A DNA stretch of 64,000 nucleotides from Streptococcus azizii (GCF_001984715.1 NZ_MSPR01000013.1:1-64000); one strand, 5' to 3'; shown: positions 1 through 8,815, counted from the first letter of the stretch. Notes: generated by a model from the letters alone, not told the origin. Translations and numbers: made by a program.

Positions 1-117
1 TTACTCACCCGTTCGCAACTCTTCCAGAAGAGCAAGCTCTCCTTTTAGCGTTCTACTTGCATGTATTAGGCACGCCGCCAGCGTTCGTCCTGAGCCAGGA
101 TCAAACTCTCATTAAAA
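1..117 (-). rRNA. 16S ribosomal RNA, 5' end only (runs off the window)
   Basis: Read on the minus strand, the first 110 bases match the universal 5' end of bacterial 16S rRNA (GAGAGTTTGATCCTGGCTCA, then the helix region with ACGAACGCTGGCGGCG and ACATGCAAGT). The rest of the gene lies beyond position 1. The mature 5' end is placed near 117 by analogy with other bacteria, so that boundary is good to a few bases. It is the start of an rRNA operon transcribed leftward, away from oriC. Confidence 0.97.
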
Positions 118-270
118 TAATCGTTTGCCCGGCTAAGCACTCTGGCTTATCCGTTTTATTGTTCTTTTGTTCATTGACGATTTATCTGCTTGATAAATCA
201 CCCTGCACGTTTGGTTCGTCTTCTTTAATTTTCAAAGGTCTTGCGCCGCTCATCAAGCGACAACTATATC

Positions 271-299
271 AGTATATCACCTTCATATTCCTTTGTCAA
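271..299 (-). promoter_or_regulatory. rRNA operon promoter
   Basis: On the minus strand a perfect TTGACA (299-294) is followed after 17 bp by TATACT (276-271). It lies about 155 bp before the 16S 5' end. Downstream in the leader there is GACCTTTGAAAATTAAAG (about 239-222), similar to the boxA/antitermination part of rRNA leaders. A long T/A-rich tract (301-380) lies just upstream of -35 and could act as an UP element. Confidence 0.85.
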
Positions 300-466
300 C
301 TACTTTTTTTATTTTTTTACCTTTTTTGGATTTTTTTTGGCTAAAAGTTTTTTCTCTTTTTTCTACTTTAAATATTCTAAAATGAAGTTGGCCACTTGCA
401 TGTATGAAAAAACATCTCAAAGAAGTATACTTGTCGTTCACCACAAACACAAGGAGACTCTTTAAG

Positions 467-640
467 ATGTGCACTCATTATACACTGCAATTCAAGTATT
501 TGACAATAGCTGAGCGTCGGTTGATTGAAAAGTAGCTAGGTACGGAAAAAGTCAATTAGTAACTGATTCTGCAAAAAAATCTCTGAAAGCAATCCGTAAA
601 CAACCTATTAAATAGTACAATCTAATCAAAGAAAGTAAGG
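467..640 (+). pseudogene. IS30-family-like transposase, degraded 5' remnant
   Basis: An intact ribosome binding site (AAGGAG, 451-456) precedes an ATG at 467. The first 22 codons read like the start of streptococcal IS30-type transposases (..HYTLQFKYLTIAERRLIEK) and are then cut by a TAG at 533-535 and another TAG soon after. The following bases keep scattered Lys/Arg-rich reading pieces but no long frame. No terminal inverted repeats were recognised. It is a dead fragment between the rRNA promoter and the sortase gene. The family call is from recall of similar proteins and is moderate. Confidence 0.4.
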
Positions 641-667
641 AAAAGATTGTTCACTGCATAAAACAAG

Positions 668-1513
668 TTATTCTCTAGTAGCAACATATCCCAAATTATT
701 AGCATGTTGCACCAAAAATTCTGTTAATTCTTCATCAGGAATTTGGCGAAGATACAGGTTGGAACGAATCGTTTCATCATCTTCTCGACAAGTGGATAGG
801 ACTAAGTATCTATCATTTGCGTTGATTTTTATAGTATGATTCCTAGTAGTTGCATCCTTTGAGACAGCTTCTAATTGTGTTTTAAATTCATCTTTACTCG
901 TAAATTCAGTTTTATAAAAAGCGGTATTCTCTGGGACGATAATTAAAAAGGCTGCTTCGTAGTAGTATTTACGTTCAGGTGTCTCAACAATAACATAAGG
1001 ATGAGCATCAAAATAAGACTGTTCATCATAATAGTTTACATCATTAAACATACGGTGATCTGCGACCGCACTACCACGCGCATGGCCAAACAGCCAAGTC
1101 AGCTGATCTCTAAAATCTTTTTTATTATCGGTATCCATGAACACAGTCCCCATGTATGGTTCATTTCCACCATCAAAGGTTTTGACCAAATAAGTCGAAT
1201 TATCCGTAGTCTGCACAACTGGCTCATCCAATTTCGTTCCTGGTGCATAAACATATCCGACTGTCTCTGCGTTAACTTCCAATAATGGAGTAAAGCGTTG
1301 CGTCAAGTATTCTTTTTCCTCTGCTGATACTTGATAAGGAGCAACCGTCGATGAGGTCTGCTTAGTAACTAAATCGGTGCTTACACTAATTTTCTCCCTA
1401 CTTTCTTCTTGTTTGCTGAAGAATGTTACTGTCACAAATACTGTAAGGAGAGCCATAAGTATAGCTGTACTAATCCCTAACCATTTTTTTAATTGGGAAT
1501 TTTTCTTCTTCAC
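668..1513 (-). CDS. Class B-type sortase
   Basis: Predicted membrane-bound cysteine transpeptidase of 281 aa. Residues about 10-32 form an N-terminal signal anchor. The core has the class B-like sequence NAETVGYVYAPGTKLDEPVV (about 80-99), a catalytic His in LFGHARG (about 141-147), and the active-site motif LSTCREDD with Cys near residue 242; the Arg in IRSNLYLR follows. The start is GTG, supported by GGAGG nine bases upstream. It lies directly downstream of, and on the same strand as, the LPKTG protein gene, which is the obvious candidate substrate; a hairpin separates them. Class B sortases usually act on specialised substrates (iron-uptake proteins or pilins), so the real substrate is uncertain. 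Confidence 0.85.
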   Translation of the reverse strand: MKKKNSQLKKWLGISTAILMALLTVFVTVTFFSKQEESREKISVSTDLVTKQTSSTVAPYQVSAEEKEYLTQRFTPLLEVNAETVGYVYAPGTKLDEPVVQTTDNSTYLVKTFDGGNEPYMGTVFMDTDNKKDFRDQLTWLFGHARGSAVADHRMFNDVNYYDEQSYFDAHPYVIVETPERKYYYEAAFLIIVPENTAFYKTEFTSKDEFKTQLEAVSKDATTRNHTIKINANDRYLVLSTCREDDETIRSNLYLRQIPDEELTEFLVQHANNLGYVATRE

Positions 1514-1529
1514 ACTGATTTTCCTCCAT

Positions 1530-1560
1530 AAAAATACACTAGAGTCAAGCGACCCTAGTG
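1530..1560 (-). terminator. Intergenic terminator/attenuator between the LPKTG gene and the sortase gene
   Basis: Bases 1537-1546 and 1551-1560 form a 10-bp stem with one mismatch and a 4-nt loop. Read leftward it is followed by TATTTTTA. It would limit read-through from the LPKTG gene into the sortase gene, giving more substrate than enzyme. Confidence 0.6.
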
Positions 1561-1580
1561 ATACTTACTCGCTTTCGCGA

Positions 1581-2393
1581 TTATTTTACAGCACCAGTTT
1601 TTGGCAATGCCTTCTCTCCTGTAGCGGTATCTGCCGCTTTTACAGATTTATGAGCAGCTTTTCCATTGTCTGAAACAGTACCAGTGGAGTTTTGAGTAGA
1701 AGATGGTTCTTCCGCTTTCTTAGGTGCATCAACATCTGCAGCACCAGCAGGATCATTTTCACGGAAGGCATTGTAAAGTGCTTCTACTTTCGCAAATTGT
1801 GCTTCATATGCAGCACGGGCATCATTGTAGGCAGCAGTTTCAGCAGCAAGACCTTTCTCTTCAGTCTCAACATTAGCTTTTGCTGCATCTACTGCACCAG
1901 TATCTGCTTTAGCAGCATCTAGGGCTGCTTCTGCAGCAATTTCTGCTGGATTAAAAGTAGCCTCTACAGTTTGTACGCGGGCTGAGGTTACCTCTCCAGT
2001 AAATACTACTGGTGTTCCATTATAAGTAAAAGAAGGTCCACCTGTAGCAGAAGTTGCGATTGCCATTGCATTTGCACGCTCTGCACGAACATTATCAAGT
2101 GCGCTTTGAGCAGCAGTAACTTTAGCTTGATAGTCAGCTTCTGCAGCAGCTAACGCAGCACGGGCACGAACAAGTGAAATTTCTGCACCCACTTTGTTTT
2201 GACCTGCTTGAGTAAAGTGATTTTCAAGGACTTGAAGTTCACCCAAAGCTGCAGCATATTCTTTTGAACCTACTTTACCTGCATTTGCCACACCTTGTGT
2301 AACATTATCGTAAGCAGATACGGTTGTCGCTAGCGGTGCAGCTGCACTCAAAAGTGCTACACCTGCCAATGTCGTATATAAAACTTTCTTCAT
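1581..2393 (-). CDS. Secreted Ala-rich coiled-coil protein ending in LPKTGAVK
   Basis: Predicted exported surface protein of 270 aa. The start MKKVLYTTLAGVALL is chosen because AAGGAG lies 8-9 bases upstream; an upstream in-frame ATG at 2417 lacks a site. A signal peptide of about 26 residues ends in VSA-Y. The mature part is rich in Ala/Glu/Lys with heptad-like stretches (about 40-110 and 145-205), then a Ser/Thr/Pro/Lys-rich linker. The C-terminus is ALPKTGAVK followed at once by a stop. The hydrophobic stretch and charged tail that normally follow LPXTG are absent, and neither other frame downstream encodes them. The neighbouring sortase suggests a functional link. Function otherwise unknown; the promoter carries a G9 tract. 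Confidence 0.85.
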   Translation of the reverse strand: MKKVLYTTLAGVALLSAAAPLATTVSAYDNVTQGVANAGKVGSKEYAAALGELQVLENHFTQAGQNKVGAEISLVRARAALAAAEADYQAKVTAAQSALDNVRAERANAMAIATSATGGPSFTYNGTPVVFTGEVTSARVQTVEATFNPAEIAAEAALDAAKADTGAVDAAKANVETEEKGLAAETAAYNDARAAYEAQFAKVEALYNAFRENDPAGAADVDAPKKAEEPSSTQNSTGTVSDNGKAAHKSVKAADTATGEKALPKTGAVK

Positions 2394-2455
2394 TGTTCTA
2401 TATCTCCTTTGTAACATTCTTTATTAAATTTTGCAAGTACCTCTTGCATATCCTT

Positions 2456-2486
2456 ATTATACCCCCCCCCGAATTTATTTTGTCAA
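2456..2486 (-). promoter_or_regulatory. Promoter of the LPKTG gene with G9 tract in the spacer
   Basis: Minus strand: TTGACA (2486-2481), a 19-bp spacer ending in nine consecutive G (2470-2462), then perfect TATAAT (2461-2456). The optimum spacer is 17 bp, so G7 would give the best promoter and G9 a weak one. Slippage of such tracts switches expression in other bacteria. The transcript would start about 55 bases before the ATG. Confidence 0.8.
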
Positions 2487-2902
2487 GCACTTTTTAACAT
2501 TTTTTTAAATATTTTTCCCCTCACCACTTGTCAAGTCAAGTCCAACAGGGTCGATAGCGGACTAGAAAGCATCTGTTCAGCCTATTTGGGCTTTTTTCAA
2601 AATGTTTCTATCTTTTGTGATTCTTGTAATAGAAAGAATCATATCATAGAAGCCTCCATTTGTGTGTGCTAATCCCTAGAATGAGAGTAACTATTTTTCT
2701 TATCTCTATCACACAGGTAAATCCACGAATTCTCAACTGGGGTCTTTGCATATTGTCTAAATGACTATGTACATTGTCTATAGTCGTCTCAAATAATCTA
2801 GTGTTTTAGGTAATTAAGTATACACAAAAAACGAACAAGAAATCCATTCTTGTCCGTTTTTAAAGGTTGTGGTCAGAGTTCCATTGTTAGAAACTCCATT
2901 TT
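2487..2902. other. Gene-free stretch between the LPKTG gene and ftsH
   Basis: No coding frame with a ribosome binding site was found on either strand. It holds the ftsH terminator at its right end and an AT-rich stretch at 2500-2520. The middle (2530-2820) shows no feature I recognise. In S. pneumoniae the competence sigma factor gene comX lies between ftsH and the rRNA operon; no comX-like frame is visible here. Confidence 0.5.
2822..2864 (-). terminator. Terminator downstream of ftsH
   Basis: Minus strand: a stem of about 13 bp, AAAACGGACAAGAA paired with TTCTTGTTCGTTTT, followed by more T residues. It lies about 40 bases after the ftsH stop and is nearly symmetrical, so it may work in both directions. 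Confidence 0.8.
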
Positions 2903-4879
2903 TTATTTATCATCCTGCATTTTTTCTTTTATTTCATCATATGAAAGTGGGTGGACATCATCTTCATCAGCTTGTTCAGAATCCATTGGCATTTGACCAG
3001 TTTCATAGAGTGATTTGATTTGAATGCTATCCAATGTCTCATATTTCAGCAAGGCTTCTGCAATCAATTTATGAGTTTCACGATTAGCTTGAATGATCTT
3101 GGCTGCCTTATCTCGTGCCTCGTTCAATAATTGGCGAACTTCATTATCCAATTCATAGGCAGTTTGCTCTGAAATATGTTTTTGAGTAGTATAGCCACCA
3201 AACATTGCATGATTTCCTTCATACTGCATTGGTCCCATCTTATCACTCATTCCATATTCTGCAACCATGGCCCGTGCCATCTGAGTCGCTTGCTCAAAGT
3301 CATTGGCTGCTCCGGTCGTTTGCGCATTGAAAATAATTTCCTCAGCAACGCGACCACCCATAAGGCCTGCTAACTGCTCCTTCATATCTTCCTTAGATAG
3401 AAGCATTTGATCTTCTTTTGGTAAGGCAATCATATACCCACCTGCACGACCACGAGGAACAATGGTTACCTTATGGACCTCACGCGCATTTGAAAGAACA
3501 AGACCAACGATAGTATGACCAGCCTCATGGTAGGCCACCATTTCCCGCTCACGTTTTGAAATCTGACGGTCTTTCTTAGATGGTCCTGCAATAACACGAT
3601 CTTCTGCTTCGTCAATATCTGAAGCATCAATCATTGCCTTATTCTGACGAGCTGCAACAAGAGCTGCTTCATTCAGGACATTTTCTAAATCTGCACCAAC
3701 AAATCCTGGTGTTTGCTGTGCAACAAGTTTTAAATCAACATCTTCTGCTAGTGGTTTGTTTTTAGCATGAACCTTTAAAATAGCCTCACGTCCTTTGACA
3801 TCAGGTCGTCCAACCAACACTTTACGGTCAAAACGTCCCGGACGAAGAAGGGCAGGATCGAGGACATCACTACGGTTGGTCGCTGCAATCACGATAATCC
3901 CCTCGTTTCCAGCAAAACCATCCATTTCAATCAACAGTTGATTGAGGGTTTGCTCACGTTCATCATTTCCACCACCCATACCGACACCGCGCTGACGACC
4001 GACAGCATCGATTTCATCGATAAAGATAATCGCTGGTGCTGCTTTCTTAGCATCTTCAAAGAGAGAACGAACGCGACTAGCACCGACTCCCACAAACATC
4101 TCTACGAAGTCGGAACCAGATATACTAAAGAAGGGAACACCTGCTTCTCCAGCGACAGCCTTTGCCAGAAGAGTCTTACCTGTTCCTGGAGGTCCCTCAA
4201 GGAGAACACCAGCAGGAATCCGAGCACCTAATTTAGTGAAGCGCTTGGGATCTTTTAAAAATTCAACAACTTCTACTAATTCTTGTTTTTCTTCTTCTGC
4301 ACCAGCCACATCAGAAAATCGCACTTTCACATTGCTTTTTTCCAATGCCTTGGCCTTGTTGCGTCCAAAATTCATGGCACCGCGTGCACCACCGCCACCT
4401 TGGTTCATCATCATAACAAAGAAGATACCAAAAAGGACTAAGGGAAACACATTGATAAAAATAGTTAGCCACAAACTATTTGAACTTTCTGGCTTGACAG
4501 TCACTTTTACATTGTGTTCTTTTGCTAATGCTTGTAAGTCAGCCAGTGCTGAATCAGCAGATAGCATGGTAGAGGTAAATTTTTGATAACTCACCTTGTC
4601 GGAAATTTGGAAGAGTTTAATCGACTCTGCCGCCTTACTTTCTGCAACTTTTGGTTTTTTATAGGTTCCTGAAATTTCGACAACACTGCCACTCGGTTGA
4701 TAGGTAACATCTGTCACATTACCCTCTTTTAATTCTGTTACAACCTGCGAATAGCTAATCTCATGAGTTGAAATTTGACTACCTGCTTTAAAAAATTGAT
4801 ACGCTGTAACTAGGGTAGCAATAATTAAAATAAAGAGAAAAGGATTTCGGATAAATCCTTTATTGTTTTGATTATTCAT
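2903..4879 (-). CDS. ftsH: ATP-dependent zinc metalloprotease FtsH
   Basis: Membrane-anchored AAA+ protease that degrades unneeded or misfolded membrane and cytosolic proteins. 658 aa, normal length. Transmembrane segments at about 12-30 and 137-158 bracket an extracytoplasmic domain. The AAA module has Walker A GPPGTGKT (229-236), Walker B IIFIDEID (284-291) and Arg fingers in RPGRFDR (about 346-352). The zinc site is HEAGH (451-455). The C-terminal tail is acidic. It is the last gene of the cluster hpt-ftsH and is followed by a terminator. Confidence 0.98.
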   Translation of the reverse strand: MNNQNNKGFIRNPFLFILIIATLVTAYQFFKAGSQISTHEISYSQVVTELKEGNVTDVTYQPSGSVVEISGTYKKPKVAESKAAESIKLFQISDKVSYQKFTSTMLSADSALADLQALAKEHNVKVTVKPESSNSLWLTIFINVFPLVLFGIFFVMMMNQGGGGARGAMNFGRNKAKALEKSNVKVRFSDVAGAEEEKQELVEVVEFLKDPKRFTKLGARIPAGVLLEGPPGTGKTLLAKAVAGEAGVPFFSISGSDFVEMFVGVGASRVRSLFEDAKKAAPAIIFIDEIDAVGRQRGVGMGGGNDEREQTLNQLLIEMDGFAGNEGIIVIAATNRSDVLDPALLRPGRFDRKVLVGRPDVKGREAILKVHAKNKPLAEDVDLKLVAQQTPGFVGADLENVLNEAALVAARQNKAMIDASDIDEAEDRVIAGPSKKDRQISKREREMVAYHEAGHTIVGLVLSNAREVHKVTIVPRGRAGGYMIALPKEDQMLLSKEDMKEQLAGLMGGRVAEEIIFNAQTTGAANDFEQATQMARAMVAEYGMSDKMGPMQYEGNHAMFGGYTTQKHISEQTAYELDNEVRQLLNEARDKAAKIIQANRETHKLIAEALLKYETLDSIQIKSLYETGQMPMDSEQADEDDVHPLSYDEIKEKMQDDK

Positions 4880-4901
4880 AAATACTATCGTAACCTTTTT
4901 T

Positions 4902-5444
4902 CTAATTTGAATAAACTTCCTCTTTTAATACTCCTACATAAGGAATATTACGGTAGTTTTCATCATAATCTAGACCAAATCCTACAACAAATTCATTTGG
5001 AATTGTAAAGCAGGTATAATCTGGCTCAATCTCCACCACACGACCTTCTGGTTTATCAAGGAGAGTTGCAATTTTAATAGAAGCTGCTTGGCGTAAAGCA
5101 AATAATTCTTTCAACTCTTTTAGTGTACGTCCTGTATCAATGATGTCTTCAACAAAGAGAACATCGCGACCTGCAACATTTGTATCCAAGTCCTTGATAA
5201 TCTTGACAGTACCGCTACTTTCAGTACCACCGTGATAACTTGATACAACCATAAAATCTGTCTCAATATGAGTGTCAATATGTTTTATCAGTTCTGCCAT
5301 GAAAGGGATAGAACCTTTTAAAATACCAACTAACAAGGGATTTTTTCCAGCATACTCTTCTGTTAGAATCTTCCCTAATTCCTTGCTTTTTGCAACAATT
5401 TCTTCTTCTGAAATAAGGATCTTTTTGATATCTTTTTCCAACAT
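4902..5444 (-). CDS. hpt: Hypoxanthine-guanine phosphoribosyltransferase
   Basis: Cytosolic purine-salvage enzyme making IMP and GMP from hypoxanthine or guanine and PRPP. 180 aa. The PRPP-binding loop is [13 protein letters not shown] (about 95-107), and the substrate lid region has [11 protein letters not shown] (about 68-78). It sits between tilS (7-bp gap) and ftsH (22-bp gap), the usual order in Firmicutes, and is probably cotranscribed with them. Confidence 0.97.
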   Translation of the reverse strand: MLEKDIKKILISEEEIVAKSKELGKILTEEYAGKNPLLVGILKGSIPFMAELIKHIDTHIETDFMVVSSYHGGTESSGTVKIIKDLDTNVAGRDVLFVEDIIDTGRTLKELKELFALRQAASIKIATLLDKPEGRVVEIEPDYTCFTIPNEFVVGFGLDYDENYRNIPYVGVLKEEVYSN

Positions 5445-5451
5445 ATTTCAT

Positions 5452-6720
5452 TTACTCTTTCATTTTTATATATAAGGTAGCTTTGATTATATCATTTTTT
5501 ATTGATTTACTCAAATCACTGGCAACCATATTTGCAATTCCATAAATTTTTCCATCCTGTTCAATCACAACAGCCTCACACCGTAATTGTTGAGGGATTT
5601 TTTGATCGATAAAATACCGTCGAACTTTCTTATTGATAGAATGAAGTAGTATACTATCACCAACCTGTCTCCTTCGCAGGATAATCGGTTGATTAGCCTG
5701 AAGGTAGAGAATCTGGTCTGGTTGTTCCAGTGGCTTATTTAATGAAAAAATAAACTGTCCGTACTGAAAAACACCTTCTGATTCTATCACGTATTTTTCT
5801 TCTTGCCTATCCGTCTTAGGCTGTATTTTAGTAATCGTAAAGGTCTGATAATCTTTTATAAGATAGTAGTCCCCTTTTAAATGATGTTGGTAGTTCGCCT
5901 TCGTTTCAAGAATACCCAGTACCTGTTGAAATTGATCTCGCGTCAGATGAAGTTCTGGAAATTGTTCCAGATACTGCTGGAGCAAAACATACCGGACAGG
6001 AGCTGTCTGTGATTGAAATTCTGATAGATTCCCTAGGTCAATATGACGAGTTAGATCTCTAAGAGCTTGGTGAAGAGCAGCTGACTCTTTTCCGATATGC
6101 AGCAAGGTAGATTTAAGTTTTGGGTTTTCCTTAGTCAATAAAGGAATATACTCATTACGGATACGATTTCTAAAATAAATCGAAGAATGATTGCTTTCAT
6201 CTTCAAAGTGAACCACATCCATCAACTCACTCTTATCAAAAGAGAGCAAGGGACGGATAACCTCCCCCTCTATAAACGGTTGAACAGGTTTCATTCCTAC
6301 TAGATGAGCTAAGCGACTTCCACGAATCAAGCGCATCAAAATTGTCTCCGCCTGATCATCAGCATGATGGGCCGTGACCAAGGCTGTATAGTGATGTTTT
6401 TTCATCACTTCTGCAAAAAAATCATATCGCATGGTACGTGCTGCTGCTTCGGAAAACCTTCCTTCAAAATAAGATAGGTAAAAAGGGATTCCTCGTCTTT
6501 GAGTCCACTCTCTAATATAAGTTTCTTCTTCAACTGCTGCTCGTCGCTGTTGATGGTTGACATGGGCGACCCCTATTTTTATGCCAAGAATCGCTTGGTA
6601 CTTGTAAAGGAGGTACAGTAGATTCATCGAATCTTTCCCACCTGAAACTGCGATAAGAACTGCCTCATGTTTATCAAAAAAGTGACCTTTTTGTGCCACT
6701 TTCAAAAATTTTTCTTCCAT
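5452..6720 (-). CDS. tilS: tRNA(Ile)-lysidine synthase
   Basis: Converts the wobble C34 of the CAU-anticodon tRNA-Ile to lysidine so that it reads AUA codons. 422 aa. The N-type ATP pyrophosphatase loop SGGKDS is at 26-31, followed by the catalytic domain (HHADDQAETILMRLIRGS near 115-135) and the C-terminal TilS domain (LRRRQVGD near 350). It follows the serine hydrolase gene by 4 bp and precedes hpt, as in other streptococci. Confidence 0.97.
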   Translation of the reverse strand: MEEKFLKVAQKGHFFDKHEAVLIAVSGGKDSMNLLYLLYKYQAILGIKIGVAHVNHQQRRAAVEEETYIREWTQRRGIPFYLSYFEGRFSEAAARTMRYDFFAEVMKKHHYTALVTAHHADDQAETILMRLIRGSRLAHLVGMKPVQPFIEGEVIRPLLSFDKSELMDVVHFEDESNHSSIYFRNRIRNEYIPLLTKENPKLKSTLLHIGKESAALHQALRDLTRHIDLGNLSEFQSQTAPVRYVLLQQYLEQFPELHLTRDQFQQVLGILETKANYQHHLKGDYYLIKDYQTFTITKIQPKTDRQEEKYVIESEGVFQYGQFIFSLNKPLEQPDQILYLQANQPIILRRRQVGDSILLHSINKKVRRYFIDQKIPQQLRCEAVVIEQDGKIYGIANMVASDLSKSIKNDIIKATLYIKMKE

Positions 6721-6724
6721 TACC

Positions 6725-8005
6725 TTATTTCAAAATTCCGTATACATCATTTGCAATCTGTGAAATATCATCATAGGTCATCTGATCTGTAAAGATAGAG
6801 AGAATAAATGGCTCCTTAGCATAGACAACAGCCACGTCATGCTTGAAATCATAGGCGTCGCCAATTTTGTGGGCAACTTTAACATCAATATCCCTTGCAA
6901 TCCGCTGGTCATCAAAATTGGTGGTAGAAAGACTCTCTAGCACATAGCCATTCTGACGATAAATTGCCTCCATCATCAATCCTGCCATCTCAGCAGAAGC
7001 CATGCGTGACACCATATCCCACCTTTGACCCGCAATTCTAGTTGTTTCTTGATAGAAACCTTTATCAAATTGATCGGCTGCATAATAACCGAGGAGATTG
7101 CTAGCCACATTGTCGGACTCTTTTGCCGTATGATTGATTAAATCGTCAATTCTATATTTCTGGTTATTTGGTCTTTTATCAATCGAACCACTCCCTTCAG
7201 ATTCGTAAGCTCCGTCAAAGTCTTCAGTTTCCTTGATGTACTTTACACTATCTGTCAAGTTGATGTTCTTTCGATTGATATTTTCTTGAACATAGTATAG
7301 CGTAGGAAGTTTGGTCACACTGGCTGCGTACATCATTTGGTCTTGGTTGACACCTGCTGTTTCTCCAGTTGACAATTTTTTGACATATACAGATAGATTT
7401 TTAGATTGATATTTTGTTGTCAGCAACTCCTGAACAGCCTCGATACGGTTATCCGACTTAGATAAATCATCGAGCTGAATCCAAGCCTTAGCGTTTATTT
7501 TCGCAAAAAATCCTAGGTGGGTTTCAACAATTTCTGACACTGTCACCTCTTGATAAGGCTTGACATTAAGACTTATTTTTTTTGCTTGATTCGCAATAGG
7601 ACTGGAGTAGAGAGTGAAATTTTTCTTGAGCCAGGCTTTTTCCGAAACAGCTTGATGCCCTAGTATGATGTCATCATAGATGCGTGTTTGATCAGCCACT
7701 ACATACCGCTTATCCTCTAGTTGAAAGACCAACTGATTTTGGCTATTGACATCGACTCCAGTGATTGAAAAGGAATGATTCGGTTTAATTTTTCCGACAG
7801 GAATTGTCAATTCCTTGTCAAGATAGCTGTCAAGTTCTTCATAAACATTAGGATTGGTTGGAACACTTTGAAAATCTGTACTGTACTCCTTGTAGTTCAA
7901 CTGATAATTCATCTGATTGGATAATTCAAATGGAATTTCAGTACTTCCAACTGGCGCAGCTGCAAATAAAATTGGACTAATGAGCCAGAATAACTGTTTT
8001 TTCAT
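6725..8005 (-). CDS. Secreted class A beta-lactamase-like serine hydrolase
   Basis: Exported protein of 426 aa with a short signal peptide (about 1-21). An N-terminal all-beta region (about 30-185, possibly SH3-like) precedes a beta-lactamase/transpeptidase-fold domain. The three active-site motifs are S229-V-T-K (SxxK), S297-D-N (SDN) and K380-I-G (KTG equivalent). The family occurs at this place in many streptococci between divIC and tilS and is not thought to give antibiotic resistance; a cell-wall role is inferred from export and from its division-gene neighbours. The altered third motif (KIG) is noted. Confidence 0.85.
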   Translation of the reverse strand: MKKQLFWLISPILFAAAPVGSTEIPFELSNQMNYQLNYKEYSTDFQSVPTNPNVYEELDSYLDKELTIPVGKIKPNHSFSITGVDVNSQNQLVFQLEDKRYVVADQTRIYDDIILGHQAVSEKAWLKKNFTLYSSPIANQAKKISLNVKPYQEVTVSEIVETHLGFFAKINAKAWIQLDDLSKSDNRIEAVQELLTTKYQSKNLSVYVKKLSTGETAGVNQDQMMYAASVTKLPTLYYVQENINRKNINLTDSVKYIKETEDFDGAYESEGSGSIDKRPNNQKYRIDDLINHTAKESDNVASNLLGYYAADQFDKGFYQETTRIAGQRWDMVSRMASAEMAGLMMEAIYRQNGYVLESLSTTNFDDQRIARDIDVKVAHKIGDAYDFKHDVAVVYAKEPFILSIFTDQMTYDDISQIANDVYGILK

Positions 8006-8017
8006 GTTCCCTCCTTC

Positions 8018-8137
8018 CTAATGCTTGTCATCCTTTTTTTCTATTTTTAAGGCTTGATTTTTCTCGGCTAGTTCCTCGAGTTTTTCATCAGAGTAAGCCA
8101 AGAATTTTTCAACAATTTCTACAATAGTTTCTGTCAT
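8018..8137 (-). CDS. Small conserved 39-aa protein between divIC and the serine hydrolase
   Basis: A short frame starting at ATG 8137-8135, overlapping the divIC stop as ATGA, and ending with TAG at 8020-8018. The product begins [20 protein letters not shown] and continues with a Lys/Glu-rich amphipathic stretch, so it is probably helical and cytosolic. S. pneumoniae has a similarly sized small protein in the same slot (SP_0009), recalled rather than searched. The 4-nt overlap and the operon position support translation. Function unknown. Confidence 0.75.
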   Translation of the reverse strand: MTETIVEIVEKFLAYSDEKLEELAEKNQALKIEKKDDKH

Positions 8138-8505
8138 CGTGGTAATAATCCTGGAATATTGTAAATAACTTCCCCATCTTTTGAATATTGAAGTTTAGCA
8201 CGAATATACTTCGTCACATATTCTTCATCCTCTAATTTTTGTACTAGAGAGGATTCTATTTTTTGTTGCTTTTCCAACTCCTTGTACTGATCTTGTAGGT
8301 CAGACAACTGCTGCTCCCGCTTTTGTAAAGTTTGGTAACTATTGACTAAGTTATAAGTTGGTAGCACAAAAAGAAAGACAACTAAAATCAAAATAGACCC
8401 CATAAATCGATTTTTCTGCTTTTTTTCTTGACGATAGGCCTGACTTTTTTGCAATTCTTCTCGGATGTATTGGTTATTGATTTGGAGAATATTAGATTTT
8501 TTCAT
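8134..8505 (-). CDS. divIC: Septum formation initiator DivIC/FtsB
   Basis: Bitopic division protein that works with FtsL and FtsQ/DivIB. 123 aa from the chosen start [14 protein letters not shown]; an upstream in-frame ATG would run deep into the preceding gene. AAGGA lies about 10 bases before this start. A cytoplasmic Lys/Arg-rich N-terminus, one membrane segment (about 36-56) and a coiled coil (about 60-95, heptads with [20 protein letters not shown]) are seen. It overlaps rqcP by 14 bp and the small 39-aa gene by 4 bp, so translation is probably coupled. Confidence 0.93.
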   Translation of the reverse strand: MKKSNILQINNQYIREELQKSQAYRQEKKQKNRFMGSILILVVFLFVLPTYNLVNSYQTLQKREQQLSDLQDQYKELEKQQKIESSLVQKLEDEEYVTKYIRAKLQYSKDGEVIYNIPGLLPR

Positions 8506-8764
8506 CTGCTTCAATCCTTGTTTCGCTGATAATTTCATACATACTGAGTGCATCTTCTTTTTTGGTACTATCTTTCATTTCGCGTACTCTAACAACCAGC
8601 AACTTATTGCCAAAGCGGATTTCAATCTGATCATTTTCTTTTAAATCCGTCGATGATTTGGCCAAAATACCATTTACCTTGATTCTTCCCTTATCTGCCA
8701 CTTCTTTTGCAACAGTACGCCGTTTGATAATACGGGACACTTTTAAATACTTATCCAGTCTCAT
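8492..8764 (-). CDS. rqcP: S4-domain RNA-binding protein RqcP
   Basis: A 90-aa S4 RNA-binding protein of the Hsp15/YabO type. The S4 fold is visible at [19 protein letters not shown] and [20 protein letters not shown]. In B. subtilis the orthologue RqcP (YabO) acts with RqcH on stalled 50S subunits to make C-terminal alanine tails. The ATG at 8764 is preferred over a GTG three codons earlier because GAGGTG sits six bases upstream of it. It lies between mfd and divIC. Confidence 0.9.
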   Translation of the reverse strand: MRLDKYLKVSRIIKRRTVAKEVADKGRIKVNGILAKSSTDLKENDQIEIRFGNKLLVVRVREMKDSTKKEDALSMYEIISETRIEADEKI

Positions 8765-8815
8765 GTTGTTCACCTCGTTTTCCTATTGTATCACTTTTTG
8801 GTTGGTTTTAAAACT

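Noticed and set aside
57-474. Small frames on both strands in the rRNA leader region
   Set aside because: They overlap 16S rRNA and its promoter and are made of low-complexity T/A runs.
2521-2820. comX remnant between ftsH and the LPKTG gene
   Set aside because: No frame resembling a sigma factor was found on either strand by reading.
6725-8005. Beta-lactamase resistance gene
   Set aside because: The three motifs place it in the serine hydrolase fold, but it is a core gene at this locus in streptococci and its third motif is KIG; resistance is not supported.
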